Of a DNA stretch of 9,168 nt, positions 1 to 5,894 are shown in pieces. A program made the position numbers and the translations under genes. Each line of letters opens with the position of its first letter. Position 1 is the first letter of the stretch. The notes under the pieces were generated by a model. It was not told where the DNA came from and made no database searches. It saw only the letters and a list, made by a program, of their open reading frames with translations. This stretch comes from Holosporales bacterium (GTDB lineage: Bacteria > Pseudomonadota > Alphaproteobacteria > BNTO01): the NCBI GenBank assembly GCA_031273545.1, contig JAISRQ010000006.1, forward strand, positions 1-9,168, read 5' to 3'.

Positions 1-116
1 TACTCAAACGCGATCAAACCATGGATTTCCGCGATGACAATAAAGACGAGTGTTTCATTGAAGTCGCGTTCGTTTTTACTCGCAATAAAAACCCGGTATT
101 TGATCGCGTTTGAGTA
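1..116. repeat. Element bounded by an 18-bp perfect terminal inverted repeat
   Basis: Bases 1-18 (TACTCAAACGCGATCAAA) are the exact reverse complement of 99-116. The match continues with CC at 19-20 against GG at 95-96 if two bases (97-98) are bulged. Inside lie two shorter inverted pairs, CGCGA 30-34 with TCGCG 64-68 and CGAGT 47-51 with ACTCG 78-82, which cross each other and so cannot both form in a simple fold. The element lies just beyond the 3' end of the minus-strand MFS gene. There is no T-run beside the stem, so it is not a textbook intrinsic terminator. A small MITE-like or palindromic intergenic element fits better. The window begins exactly at its first base, so the left boundary and any target-site duplication cannot be judged. 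Confidence 0.6.
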
Positions 117-151
117 TAGATCCAAATTCCTTCCCATGCGCGTTCTGTATA

Positions 152-1330
152 TTAGACTCGCTTAAACACAGCAACGACCAAGCAACTAAGTGTACTGACG
201 GCTGCGCAGTAAATAAACGCATGAGGGCCACAGTTAATTAATTTGCCGCATATAACATTTGCTAATAAAAGGCTCATGGCCGTTATTAAATAGAAAAATC
301 CGAAGCCCGTGCCTTTTAATTCTGGTGGAACGATCTTTGAAATTTTTGCGCAAAAAATATTTTGCATTAGTCCTATTTGTAATCCCCAAAGGGAAGTTCC
401 GACCAGGAATATCGTATAACTCGTTGCGAATGCCATTATTATTGTAGATAGGAAAGTTGCAATTGCGCCGTGAATCATCAGCTTATTTGAGTCAACTTTG
501 TCAGCTAAGCGTCCGGTTATATACGCTGCAATTGCGGCAAATATATTGTACACCAGCATAATTTTCGTTGTTGCATTATTATCTAGCGCGAACGACTTTT
601 TCGCATAAAGCATGATCAGCGTTTCACTCATGCGGCATGACATAAAAATTGCGACAATGCACATCAACATCCAATACGCGCGTTCGAGTTTAAATACATC
701 CTTAAATGCGAACTTTGAGATTTTTATTTTTAATTTGTGTGTATCCTGAAGGGGAGGTTTTTTTGCATCATGAACGCAAAACACAATAATGATAAAAGCA
801 AGTACAGCTGGAATACTTGCTGCTGTAAATATAAAGCGAAAATCATCGTTGCAGTTTTTTAGAAGTATGGACACTATCAATATGCCGAGAACGGACCCAA
901 TTGTTCCCAAACATTGGCGGACCCCAAAGCATGTGCCGACTATTTGGCGCGGGGCATAATCCCCCACGAATGCGTCTCGAGGCGTGGCTTGTAGGCCGTT
1001 TCCTATACGGTCAAGTATTCGTCCCACAATGACAATTGACGACGACGCAAACAGGGCGACTATGACTTTTGATATTGCGGTACAAAAAGAACCCATTGCA
1101 AAAATTAATTTACGTTTTTTTAGATAGTCGCTTGCTACGCCGGATGCAACTTTTAGGACGTAGCCCGCGCCTTCGAGTATTCCTTCGATTATTCCAATGT
1201 TCGCAGTCGTGACGCCGAGGCTGGCAAGAAACAGGCCAAACACGCCGAAAAACATCGCTGCAGACGAAGTGATGAGCATGGATGATACGCCAATTATCCA
1301 TATCTGAAGAGGAACTTTTTTTATGTCCAT
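152..1330 (-). CDS. MFS transporter, 12-TM type, substrate unknown
   Basis: This 392-residue integral membrane protein has the usual length and hydrophobic profile of a 12-helix major facilitator permease. The loop between helices 2 and 3 carries a motif A variant (G64, D68, then KKRK at 71-74). Residues 107-119 form the DR-G-G-PRD signature (DRIGNGLQATPRD), typical of one MFS branch containing drug/metabolite-type transporters. A second, weaker motif A copy (GRLADKVDSNK) opens the C-terminal half, as expected from the internal duplication of the family. It should work in the inner membrane as a proton-coupled or facilitated carrier; the substrate cannot be read from sequence. The ATG at 1330 is used because an in-frame stop lies four codons upstream. 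The ribosome site is weak: AGGA at 1347-1350 is about 16 nt away. It is transcribed alone, divergently from the gene at 1604. Confidence 0.93.
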   Translation of the reverse strand: MDIKKVPLQIWIIGVSSMLITSSAAMFFGVFGLFLASLGVTTANIGIIEGILEGAGYVLKVASGVASDYLKKRKLIFAMGSFCTAISKVIVALFASSSIVIVGRILDRIGNGLQATPRDAFVGDYAPRQIVGTCFGVRQCLGTIGSVLGILIVSILLKNCNDDFRFIFTAASIPAVLAFIIIVFCVHDAKKPPLQDTHKLKIKISKFAFKDVFKLERAYWMLMCIVAIFMSCRMSETLIMLYAKKSFALDNNATTKIMLVYNIFAAIAAYITGRLADKVDSNKLMIHGAIATFLSTIIMAFATSYTIFLVGTSLWGLQIGLMQNIFCAKISKIVPPELKGTGFGFFYLITAMSLLLANVICGKLINCGPHAFIYCAAVSTLSCLVVAVFKRV

Positions 1331-1360
1331 ACGATCGGTTCATGCTTCCTTAAAGTAACG

Positions 1361-1389
1361 ATTATATTTTTTTTAATCGAAATCATCAA
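1361..1389 (-). promoter_or_regulatory. Sigma-70-type promoter of the MFS gene
   Basis: On the minus strand, TTGATG (1389-1384) and a perfect TATAAT (1366-1361) are separated by 17 bp. Transcription would start near 1354 and give a leader of only about 24 nt before the ATG at 1330. Good match in both boxes with ideal spacing. Confidence 0.65.
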
Positions 1390-1463
1390 GGTCGGCTTCT
1401 TCATCAAACAGGGGGAGGCTTATAAAAAAAATGCTGAGCCTTAATTTATACCCACGCATCAAA

Positions 1464-1537
1464 AGATTACGGAGCATTTTTGAGCAAGGCAAACGCGCGT
1501 GATCCTTCGATTTTCGGGCTGCAATCTTTGGGGGCCC
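1464..1537. repeat. Dispersed intergenic repeat, copy A
   Basis: The order AGATTACGGA (1464-1473), TGAGCAAG (1481-1488) and AATCTTTGGGGGCCC (1523-1537) recurs at 2276-2344, where the spacing of the blocks differs. The outer blocks are partly inverted (AGATTA..., ...AATCT), so this is a degenerate copy of the palindromic element in the 2063-2618 gap. It lies just upstream of the small exported-protein gene and covers the 5' part of its longest possible reading frame. That is one reason for placing the start downstream at 1604. Confidence 0.5.
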
Positions 1538-1603
1538 AGAGTGACAAGGAAAGCTACATATGCAACAGTTTGCGCATGTGGAATTTTTATTTACGGAAAA
1601 TTT

Positions 1604-2062
1604 ATGTCTGCAACTAAAATTTGTTTATCGTTGCTTTATCTTTTGGCAAGCGAGTGTTGCAACAGCGCTTATTGTATTGAAGCTTCAAGCGAGTCTGGAA
1701 ACGTTTATGTGAGAGGGACAGGCTATATGGACTTAAGTGAGCCTTTTATAACGAATGGGATCGTTTCTATTGATGAGGAATGTATGTGCCGAATCTCAAA
1801 CGTACAACAAATGGATGTGTTAAAACCATTTTTAATAAAGGGAAAGTTGATCCTAGGACACGAAGATATAGAGGAATATAACGCAGGAATAGAAGAGGGA
1901 TTTTTTCTTCTGGATAGAGGATATGATTATCTTAGCATTAACTTGATTGACTCGGGTAAGGTAGTGTTTCCTACGGAGTGGACGGTTAAGCGGTTCGATT
2001 GTTTAGAAGCGTTTGAGAAATATGCGAAGCAACATTGTCATGGGCAGGTCGCGCGCGGCTGA
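1604..2062 (+). CDS. Small exported protein, no recognised family
   Basis: I do not recognise this protein. From the ATG at 1604 it has 152 residues. It opens with a compact signal peptide: MSATK, then the hydrophobic stretch ICLSLLYLLAS, then a small/polar segment with several Cys, with cleavage probably between residues 21 and 25. The rest is soluble and acidic, with clusters such as SIDEEC, GHEDIEEY and GIEEGFF. It ends in a Cys/His-containing tail, without obvious repeats or transmembrane segments. The frame stays open back to a GTG at 1499, but that would put 35 residues encoded by a dispersed repeat in front of the signal peptide, so 1604 is preferred. The ribosome site is poor (GGAAAA about 4-9 nt upstream), which leaves the start uncertain. 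No convincing promoter was found. Export to the periplasm or beyond is inferred; function is unknown. Confidence 0.6.
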   Translation: MSATKICLSLLYLLASECCNSAYCIEASSESGNVYVRGTGYMDLSEPFITNGIVSIDEECMCRISNVQQMDVLKPFLIKGKLILGHEDIEEYNAGIEEGFFLLDRGYDYLSINLIDSGKVVFPTEWTVKRFDCLEAFEKYAKQHCHGQVARG

Positions 2063-2218
2063 GGGACGGCGCAAGCTTTCGTTGTGCGGAATCGCAATGT
2101 GAGGAGGCTCCAACCACCGCCATCTAGTCTATCTAAAAAAAATTAATGGGGTGTTAATGCGAAAAATTGTCTTAAAACCAACATTAACCCAATTTATTAT
2201 TCTTTAACTTTTTATCGT

Positions 2219-2349
2219 CTATTTTTCATATTATAACTCGTAATCTTTGGGGACCCCGGGTGTCCCTTCCCCAAGAGATTACGGATTTTGTGTGTGAGCA
2301 AGTGCCTATTTTTAACATTATAACTCGTAATCTTTGGGGGCCCCGGGTG
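2219..2349. repeat. Pair of 44-bp direct repeats flanking an inverted copy of their core
   Basis: Copy 1 (2219-2262) and copy 2 (2306-2349) match at 41 of 44 positions. Each contains CTATTTTT, then ATAACTCGTAATCTTTGGGG, one variable base, and CCCCGGGTG. Between them, CCCCAAG followed by AGATTACGGA (2269-2285) is the reverse complement of the core. The middle segment can therefore pair with either flanking copy but not both. A third, degenerate copy lies at 1464-1537. The block is GC-rich within AT-rich DNA, which suggests a maintained or mobile palindromic element rather than random sequence. Confidence 0.75.
2239..2283 (+). other. Strong hairpin within the palindromic repeat block
   Basis: CGTAATCT (2239-2246) pairs with AGATTACG (2276-2283). 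TTGGGGA (2247-2253) then pairs with TCCCCAA (2268-2274) around a single bulged G at 2275, giving about 15 bp of stem. The loop can fold further (GGG and CCC around TGT). There is no T-run after it, so a classical rho-independent terminator is unlikely. AGATTACG can alternatively pair with CGTAATCT at 2326-2333, a competing shorter stem. Confidence 0.6.
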
Positions 2350-2524
2350 CATGTTTTTATGCCTTAGTTCCGCCCATTATTGCTACAATGGTCATAGTGA
2401 GCCGTAAATGAAAAATCTGCTTTTTCGAAAGTTACAGAAAACGAGCAAAAACACAACAAATGATACATTAATGAAAATGTGTGTTATAAAGTTCTTTACT
2501 TGGTTCTCGTAGTGCAAGAGGGGG

Positions 2525-2553
2525 TATACACTGATAGTAGACTATATTATACT
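2525..2553 (+). promoter_or_regulatory. Probable promoter of the antiporter-cca operon
   Basis: TATACA (2525-2530) and TATACT (2548-2553) are 17 bp apart, with 4 of 6 and 5 of 6 matches to the sigma-70 boxes. Transcription would start near 2560, giving a 5' leader of about 60 nt before the ATG at 2619. No other good candidate is seen in the gap. Confidence 0.5.
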
Positions 2554-2618
2554 AGTGATTAGCAGAGAAGGTAAAGTTGTAATACTTTATTGTTACAGTA
2601 ATATTGAATTAGGTAATT

Positions 2619-4331
2619 ATGAATACAGTAAGTCGCAGCGAAAATCCAGGCCCGATACCCTGGGAGCCGCAAATAATGCAAAACGAAGGGCCAACTATTC
2701 TTCGATTCCTGGTTCGCAACCTTTTGGGGTCACGCTGCACAGTAGTAAAGCTACTTTTGCTGTTTATACTATTTCCATCCTCTGCGCACGCCTCCAATGC
2801 AATGCCTCCGCTTAGTACAACTATTCCGTTCCTTGGGGTGCTCTTGTCTATTGCGTTGGCTCCGCTTTTGATTCCTGCCTTCTGGCATAAGTACGACAAC
2901 ACGATCCTGATCATATGGACCATGATGTCTACGTGGCTTTGCTTCGACAGCATAGGCGGAAACGCGACTGGGCACTTAGTTTCCGGGATTCTATTTAAGG
3001 AATACCTTCCGTTTATTATCCTTATCGGCGCACTATACATAATAAGCAGCGGAATACACATTCGCATAAATAAATCTGGGACGACAGGAGTGAACGTCGC
3101 AATCCTCCTTGTTGGCGAGCTCCTTTCCAACTTAATTGGGACAACGGGAACTTCAATGCTGTTGCTGCGTCCAATGCTTGAAGTGAACAAAGCAAGGAAA
3201 TACAAGGTCCACACCGTTATATTTTTCATATTTCTCGTGTCAAATATTGGAGGCTGCTTACTCCCTTTTGGGGATCCGCCCTTGTTTTTAGGGTACTTGA
3301 AGGGCGTAAATTTTTTGTGGACAGCAAAGCACATGTTTCCGTTATTTTTAGTTATTTCTACGACGTTAATACTTGTTTATGTCGTGTTAGATAAATGGTT
3401 TTTACGCAGAGAATGTAACCAGGCAAATGACGGTCAAAAGGAGGATGCTGGCCTTTGTAATACCAAAAACGTAGCATCTTCTTGGAAAATGGGCGTAGAA
3501 ATTGGCGGATACCTGGACATTGCGCTCATGATTGTTGTTGCAGTACTAGTTGCAGGGGCAGGATTGCTTTCTAAAAAGGAAGCGTTTTCAGTATTTGGTA
3601 CATCTGTTCATTATAAGGGGTTATTCAGGGATGTGGGGTTAATCCTTATATCTGTTGTGTCTATTGTATACAGGAGACGTACTTTGCGCCGGAGTAAGCA
3701 TTTGCACGAGGGAGAAGGAGCCGCGCATAACCTAAGCGAACATTCGCATGACGCGGGGAGTGGCGCAGGTGAGCACCTCCACGGCGGCGCAGGGTATTGC
3801 ATAGGCGAGCATGCACATGGCGATTCATATGAGGCAGGACATAGCGCAGGCGAGCACCTACACGGCCACAAAATATCTTGGGCTCCCCTCAGCGAAGTGG
3901 CAAGGTACTTTATTGCAATATTTATAACAATGGCCCCAATCGCGGTGATGCTAAAAGGCGGGCACGAATTTTTTGTTCCAATCCGCAATATGCTCGGAAG
4001 TACAGCTCACGCACCATTTTGGTACTTTTGGTTTGTGAGCCCTTTTTCTGCCTTTTTGGATAACGCGCCAACATATGTAGTGTTCTTCAAAATGGCAGGG
4101 GGGGATGCTCTTGCTTTAATGACAGAACACTCTCGTATATTAACCGCGATCTCTGCTGGGTCTGTCTTTATGGGCGCAATGACGTACATAGGAAATGCGC
4201 CGAACTTCATGGTAACGTCTATTGCAAAGCAATATGGTGTGCATATGCCGTCTTTCTTTGGGTATATGGCGTGGTCTTGTGCTATTTTGCTGCCAGTGAT
4301 GATTGCAGTATCGTACTTTTTCCTGTACTAG
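2619..4331 (+). CDS. NhaD-like Na+/H+ antiporter (ion transporter superfamily) with His-rich loop
   Basis: This is a 570-residue polytopic inner-membrane protein of the NhaD/ion-transporter type, expected to exchange Na+ (or Li+) for protons. Two matched half-motifs support this: SNLIGTTGTSMLLLRPML near 170-187 with NIGGCLLPFGDPPLFLG at 209-225 in the first half, and SAFLDNAPTY (477-486) with GAMTYIGNAPN (519-529) in the second. Residues about 41-60 look like a cleavable signal peptide ending SSAHA, common in this family. A start at M20 (2676), with GGGAG nine bases upstream, is therefore a real alternative to the ATG at 2619, which has a modest AGGT five bases away. The unusual part is a histidine-rich insertion at 361-417, after the basic YRRRTLRR segment that predicts a cytoplasmic side. 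The gene leads an operon; the cca ribosome site overlaps its stop. Confidence 0.88.
   Translation: MNTVSRSENPGPIPWEPQIMQNEGPTILRFLVRNLLGSRCTVVKLLLLFILFPSSAHASNAMPPLSTTIPFLGVLLSIALAPLLIPAFWHKYDNTILIIWTMMSTWLCFDSIGGNATGHLVSGILFKEYLPFIILIGALYIISSGIHIRINKSGTTGVNVAILLVGELLSNLIGTTGTSMLLLRPMLEVNKARKYKVHTVIFFIFLVSNIGGCLLPFGDPPLFLGYLKGVNFLWTAKHMFPLFLVISTTLILVYVVLDKWFLRRECNQANDGQKEDAGLCNTKNVASSWKMGVEIGGYLDIALMIVVAVLVAGAGLLSKKEAFSVFGTSVHYKGLFRDVGLILISVVSIVYRRRTLRRSKHLHEGEGAAHNLSEHSHDAGSGAGEHLHGGAGYCIGEHAHGDSYEAGHSAGEHLHGHKISWAPLSEVARYFIAIFITMAPIAVMLKGGHEFFVPIRNMLGSTAHAPFWYFWFVSPFSAFLDNAPTYVVFFKMAGGDALALMTEHSRILTAISAGSVFMGAMTYIGNAPNFMVTSIAKQYGVHMPSFFGYMAWSCAILLPVMIAVSYFFLY
3699..3869 (+). repeat. Segment encoding a histidine-rich EHxH repeat loop in the antiporter
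   Basis: This encodes residues 361-417 of the antiporter: 13 histidines in 57 residues with glycine, alanine and acidic residues. The pattern E-H-x-H recurs at 375-377 (EHSH), 386-388 (EHLH), 398-400 (EHAH) and 413-415 (EHLH), with HLH at 361-363. The most similar units read AGEHLHG. The DNA units are similar but differ at wobble positions, so this is an old, selected repeat rather than a fresh slippage product. Such runs usually bind Zn, Ni, Co or Cu ions. Confidence 0.85.
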
Positions 4332-4346
4332 GAGGCGGAAATTGTG
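4330..4346 (+). promoter_or_regulatory. Shine-Dalgarno and GTG start of cca, overlapping the antiporter stop
   Basis: AGGAGG (4330-4335) includes the last two bases of the antiporter TAG (4329-4331) and stands eight bases before the GTG at 4344. A ribosome ending the antiporter would sit on the cca initiation site, so the two genes are probably translationally coupled. The ATG at 4348 is out of frame with cca. Confidence 0.8.
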
Positions 4347-5753
4347 AATGAACGGAAGACACTTCCAGCGGGGTATTCTGCCTCGCCGTCGAATTCGCCT
4401 GGAGCTTCGCTTTCGGACGCTTACAAGGTCCTGCCTTTAAAAGAGCCCGAGGGGGCGCTTTCGAATGCCCACGGAGCTTCGCCTTCGGACACGCCCGGAG
4501 CTTCGCCTTCGGACACGCCCGGAGCCTCGCTTTTTTGTGATATTACCGATGCATCTGTTGAGATTCGGTCCAAGGCATCCCCTATCCTAGACATACTTGC
4601 CAAAAACGGACGTGAGGGGCGCCTTGTTGGAGGGTGCGTTCGCGATACAATTCTCGGAAAACCTAGCGCAGATATCGACATCGCGGTGAATGCTCCTCCA
4701 GATGAAGTGGCTAGCATATTCGAAAAAGCCGGGCTAAAGGTCATCCCCACAGGGATAAGCCACGGCACAGTAACCGTAATTGCAGGCGGCGTCCCCTTTG
4801 AATTAACATCATTGCGAAAGGACGTCGCGACTGATGGACGTCACGCCACAGTAGAGTACACGGACGCTTGGGAGCAAGATGCGGCTCGGAGAGACTTTAC
4901 AATTAATGCATTATACTTAGATAGAAATGGGAATATATACGATTACTTTGGCGGAATACATGATTTAAAGCATGGAATTGTGCGTTTTGTTGGGAACCAA
5001 GTTCAGCGCATTAAAGAAGATTACTTGCGAATCTTAAGGTATTACAGATTTTTTCTTCGTTTCGGGCGCGAGGTTGACGACGGTTCCGCGCAAGCCGTGA
5101 GGGAGCACGCCGCTTGTGTTAGTAAGTTGTCCATGGAACGGGTACAGTCCGAACTACTGAAGATTTTATCAGAACCGCGCCCTATGGATGTCCTGCGGAT
5201 GATGAGTGAGGTCCTCGTTGTGATATTTGGTAAAGAGCCAGATTTTGATTATGCAGATAGGCTGATTCGGGGCACAAGTCCTGAAATTCCCCCTTTATTG
5301 CGATTATTTGCACTTTATCCGCGTGATTCTGACGTTTTTAGACGTAAATTGAAGCTGTCAAAAAAACAGTTAAGGTACATAGAGGCGATGTCTGAGGTGA
5401 AGGATACTTGCTTGTCTAAGGTCAATTTGTTTAAGGTTCGCTATAAACACGGCGACGACGTGGCAATGGGGTGGGTTTACGTGCGTTTGGCGAATGGGGA
5501 TGAGCTGTGTTCTTTGCTGGGAGACTGGAACGGTGAGGTAGACGCGCTTGCAAGTATTTTTTCGGTCCCATTTCCTGAGTTTCCGCTTTCAGGGCAAGAC
5601 CTGCTTGATGTCGGGTTCGAGCCTGGGCCAAAGCTTGGAGGCATCCTCGCGCGATGTGAGGAATGGTGGTGCGAAAACGAGGGGCGCCCTGAATTAGAGG
5701 AGTGCTTGTCTTGGTGTAGAGAGGATGTGCATAGGGAGCGCGATCTGTTTTAG
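4344..5753 (+). CDS. cca: CCA tRNA nucleotidyltransferase, copy 1 (cytoplasmic form)
   Basis: This enzyme adds or repairs the 3' CCA of tRNAs from CTP and ATP in the cytoplasm. It is a class II (bacterial/eukaryotic) nucleotidyltransferase of 469 residues. Motif A is LVGGCVRD (94-101) with the metal-binding DID pair D110/D112. A flexible-loop region lies between about 151 and 180. Motif B is RRDFTINAL (182-190). FGGIHDL follows (202-208). The nucleotide-templating motif is EDYLR (225-229). ERVQSELLKIL at 265-275 leads into the helical tRNA-binding part. The end (SGQDL...PGPKLG...WW, 416-442) resembles alphaproteobacterial enzymes. The first 70 or so residues are an extra low-complexity Pro/Ser/Ala region with repeated GASPSDTP units, and there is no signal peptide. 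It is second in the antiporter operon. This is presumably the housekeeping copy; copy 2 is about 81% identical over residues 91-380. Confidence 0.95.
   Translation: MNERKTLPAGYSASPSNSPGASLSDAYKVLPLKEPEGALSNAHGASPSDTPGASPSDTPGASLFCDITDASVEIRSKASPILDILAKNGREGRLVGGCVRDTILGKPSADIDIAVNAPPDEVASIFEKAGLKVIPTGISHGTVTVIAGGVPFELTSLRKDVATDGRHATVEYTDAWEQDAARRDFTINALYLDRNGNIYDYFGGIHDLKHGIVRFVGNQVQRIKEDYLRILRYYRFFLRFGREVDDGSAQAVREHAACVSKLSMERVQSELLKILSEPRPMDVLRMMSEVLVVIFGKEPDFDYADRLIRGTSPEIPPLLRLFALYPRDSDVFRRKLKLSKKQLRYIEAMSEVKDTCLSKVNLFKVRYKHGDDVAMGWVYVRLANGDELCSLLGDWNGEVDALASIFSVPFPEFPLSGQDLLDVGFEPGPKLGGILARCEEWWCENEGRPELEECLSWCREDVHRERDLF
4473..4530 (+). repeat. 24-bp in-frame tandem repeat in the cca copy 1 N-terminus
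   Basis: A 24-base unit starting GGAGCTTCGCCTTCGGACAC occurs exactly twice in tandem (4473-4496 and 4497-4520), followed by a partial third (4521-4530). A diverged relative lies at 4401. Each unit encodes GASPSDTP. Being a multiple of three, gains or losses keep the frame. CCA copy 2 has only the ancestral ASPSN..PG stretch, so the array expanded in copy 1 after duplication or was lost from copy 2. Confidence 0.85.
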
Positions 5754-5802
5754 GCGGTGCCACAACAAATTACGTCGGCAGAAATTTTGACGACGCTTTG
5801 GG

Positions 5803-5837
5803 AAATCTGTAAATCTGTAAAATAATTATGCTATAAT
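5803..5837 (+). promoter_or_regulatory. Extended -10 promoter with upstream 8-bp tandem repeat
   Basis: TGCTATAAT (5829-5837) is a perfect extended -10 box. There is no good -35 box; instead two adjacent copies of AAATCTGT (5803-5810, 5811-5818) occupy that position and could be a regulator site. The start of transcription would be near 5844, which excludes the ATG at 5841 as a translation start and supports the one at 5895. Confidence 0.6.
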
Positions 5838-5894
5838 AGAATGTATACAGAAGAGTATAGAGTGAGTATGTTTTTGAACCAGAGGAGTAGTGCT

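Larger units (their letters stand above)
2063..2618. other. 556-bp intergenic region with palindromic repeats and a promoter
   Basis: I find no convincing gene here. The 5' part contains an imperfect inverted repeat (GGG..TTAATG at 2149-2159 against CATTAACCC at 2182-2190) followed by T-rich DNA, a possible but weak terminator for the upstream gene. The middle (2219-2349) holds the GC-rich direct/inverted repeats described separately, set in strongly AT-rich flanks. The 3' part ends with the antiporter promoter at 2525-2553. A 34-codon frame starting with ATG at 2408 lacks a good ribosome site and was not accepted. Confidence 0.7.

Noticed and set aside
1499..1603. GTG at 1499 as the start of the small exported protein
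   Set aside because: It has AAGG nine bases upstream, but the extra 35 residues are encoded by a dispersed repeat and would bury the signal peptide. The ATG at 1604 gives a typical exported protein.
2219..2349. CRISPR-like array
   Set aside because: Only two direct copies with an inverted copy in the spacer; no regular spacers and no cas genes nearby.
2408..2512. 34-codon small protein with a basic and hydrophobic composition
   Set aside because: No convincing ribosome site or promoter, AT-rich sequence where short frames arise by chance, and no comparison available.
2555..2815. GTG-initiated frame overlapping the start of the antiporter
   Set aside because: It overlaps the signal peptide and first helices of the antiporter in another phase and encodes no recognisable features.
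2609..3334. Long open frame on the minus strand opposite the antiporter
   Set aside because: It lies wholly antisense to a clearly recognised membrane protein, has no family resemblance and no ribosome site. It is a coding shadow.
3611..3988. Minus-strand frame rich in Cys, Pro and Ser opposite the His-rich loop
   Set aside because: Its composition is the antisense reading of the GEHLHG-type repeats; there is no independent evidence for a gene.
4421..4768. Minus-strand frame opposite the 5' part of cca copy 1 (and a similar one opposite copy 2 at 6853-7299)
   Set aside because: The similarity between the two antisense frames simply follows from the duplicated cca genes; no ribosome site or known family.
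5841..5894. ATG at 5841 as start of the unknown exported protein
   Set aside because: It lies within a few bases of the predicted transcription start, has no ribosome site, and the paralogues start at the position equivalent to 5895.
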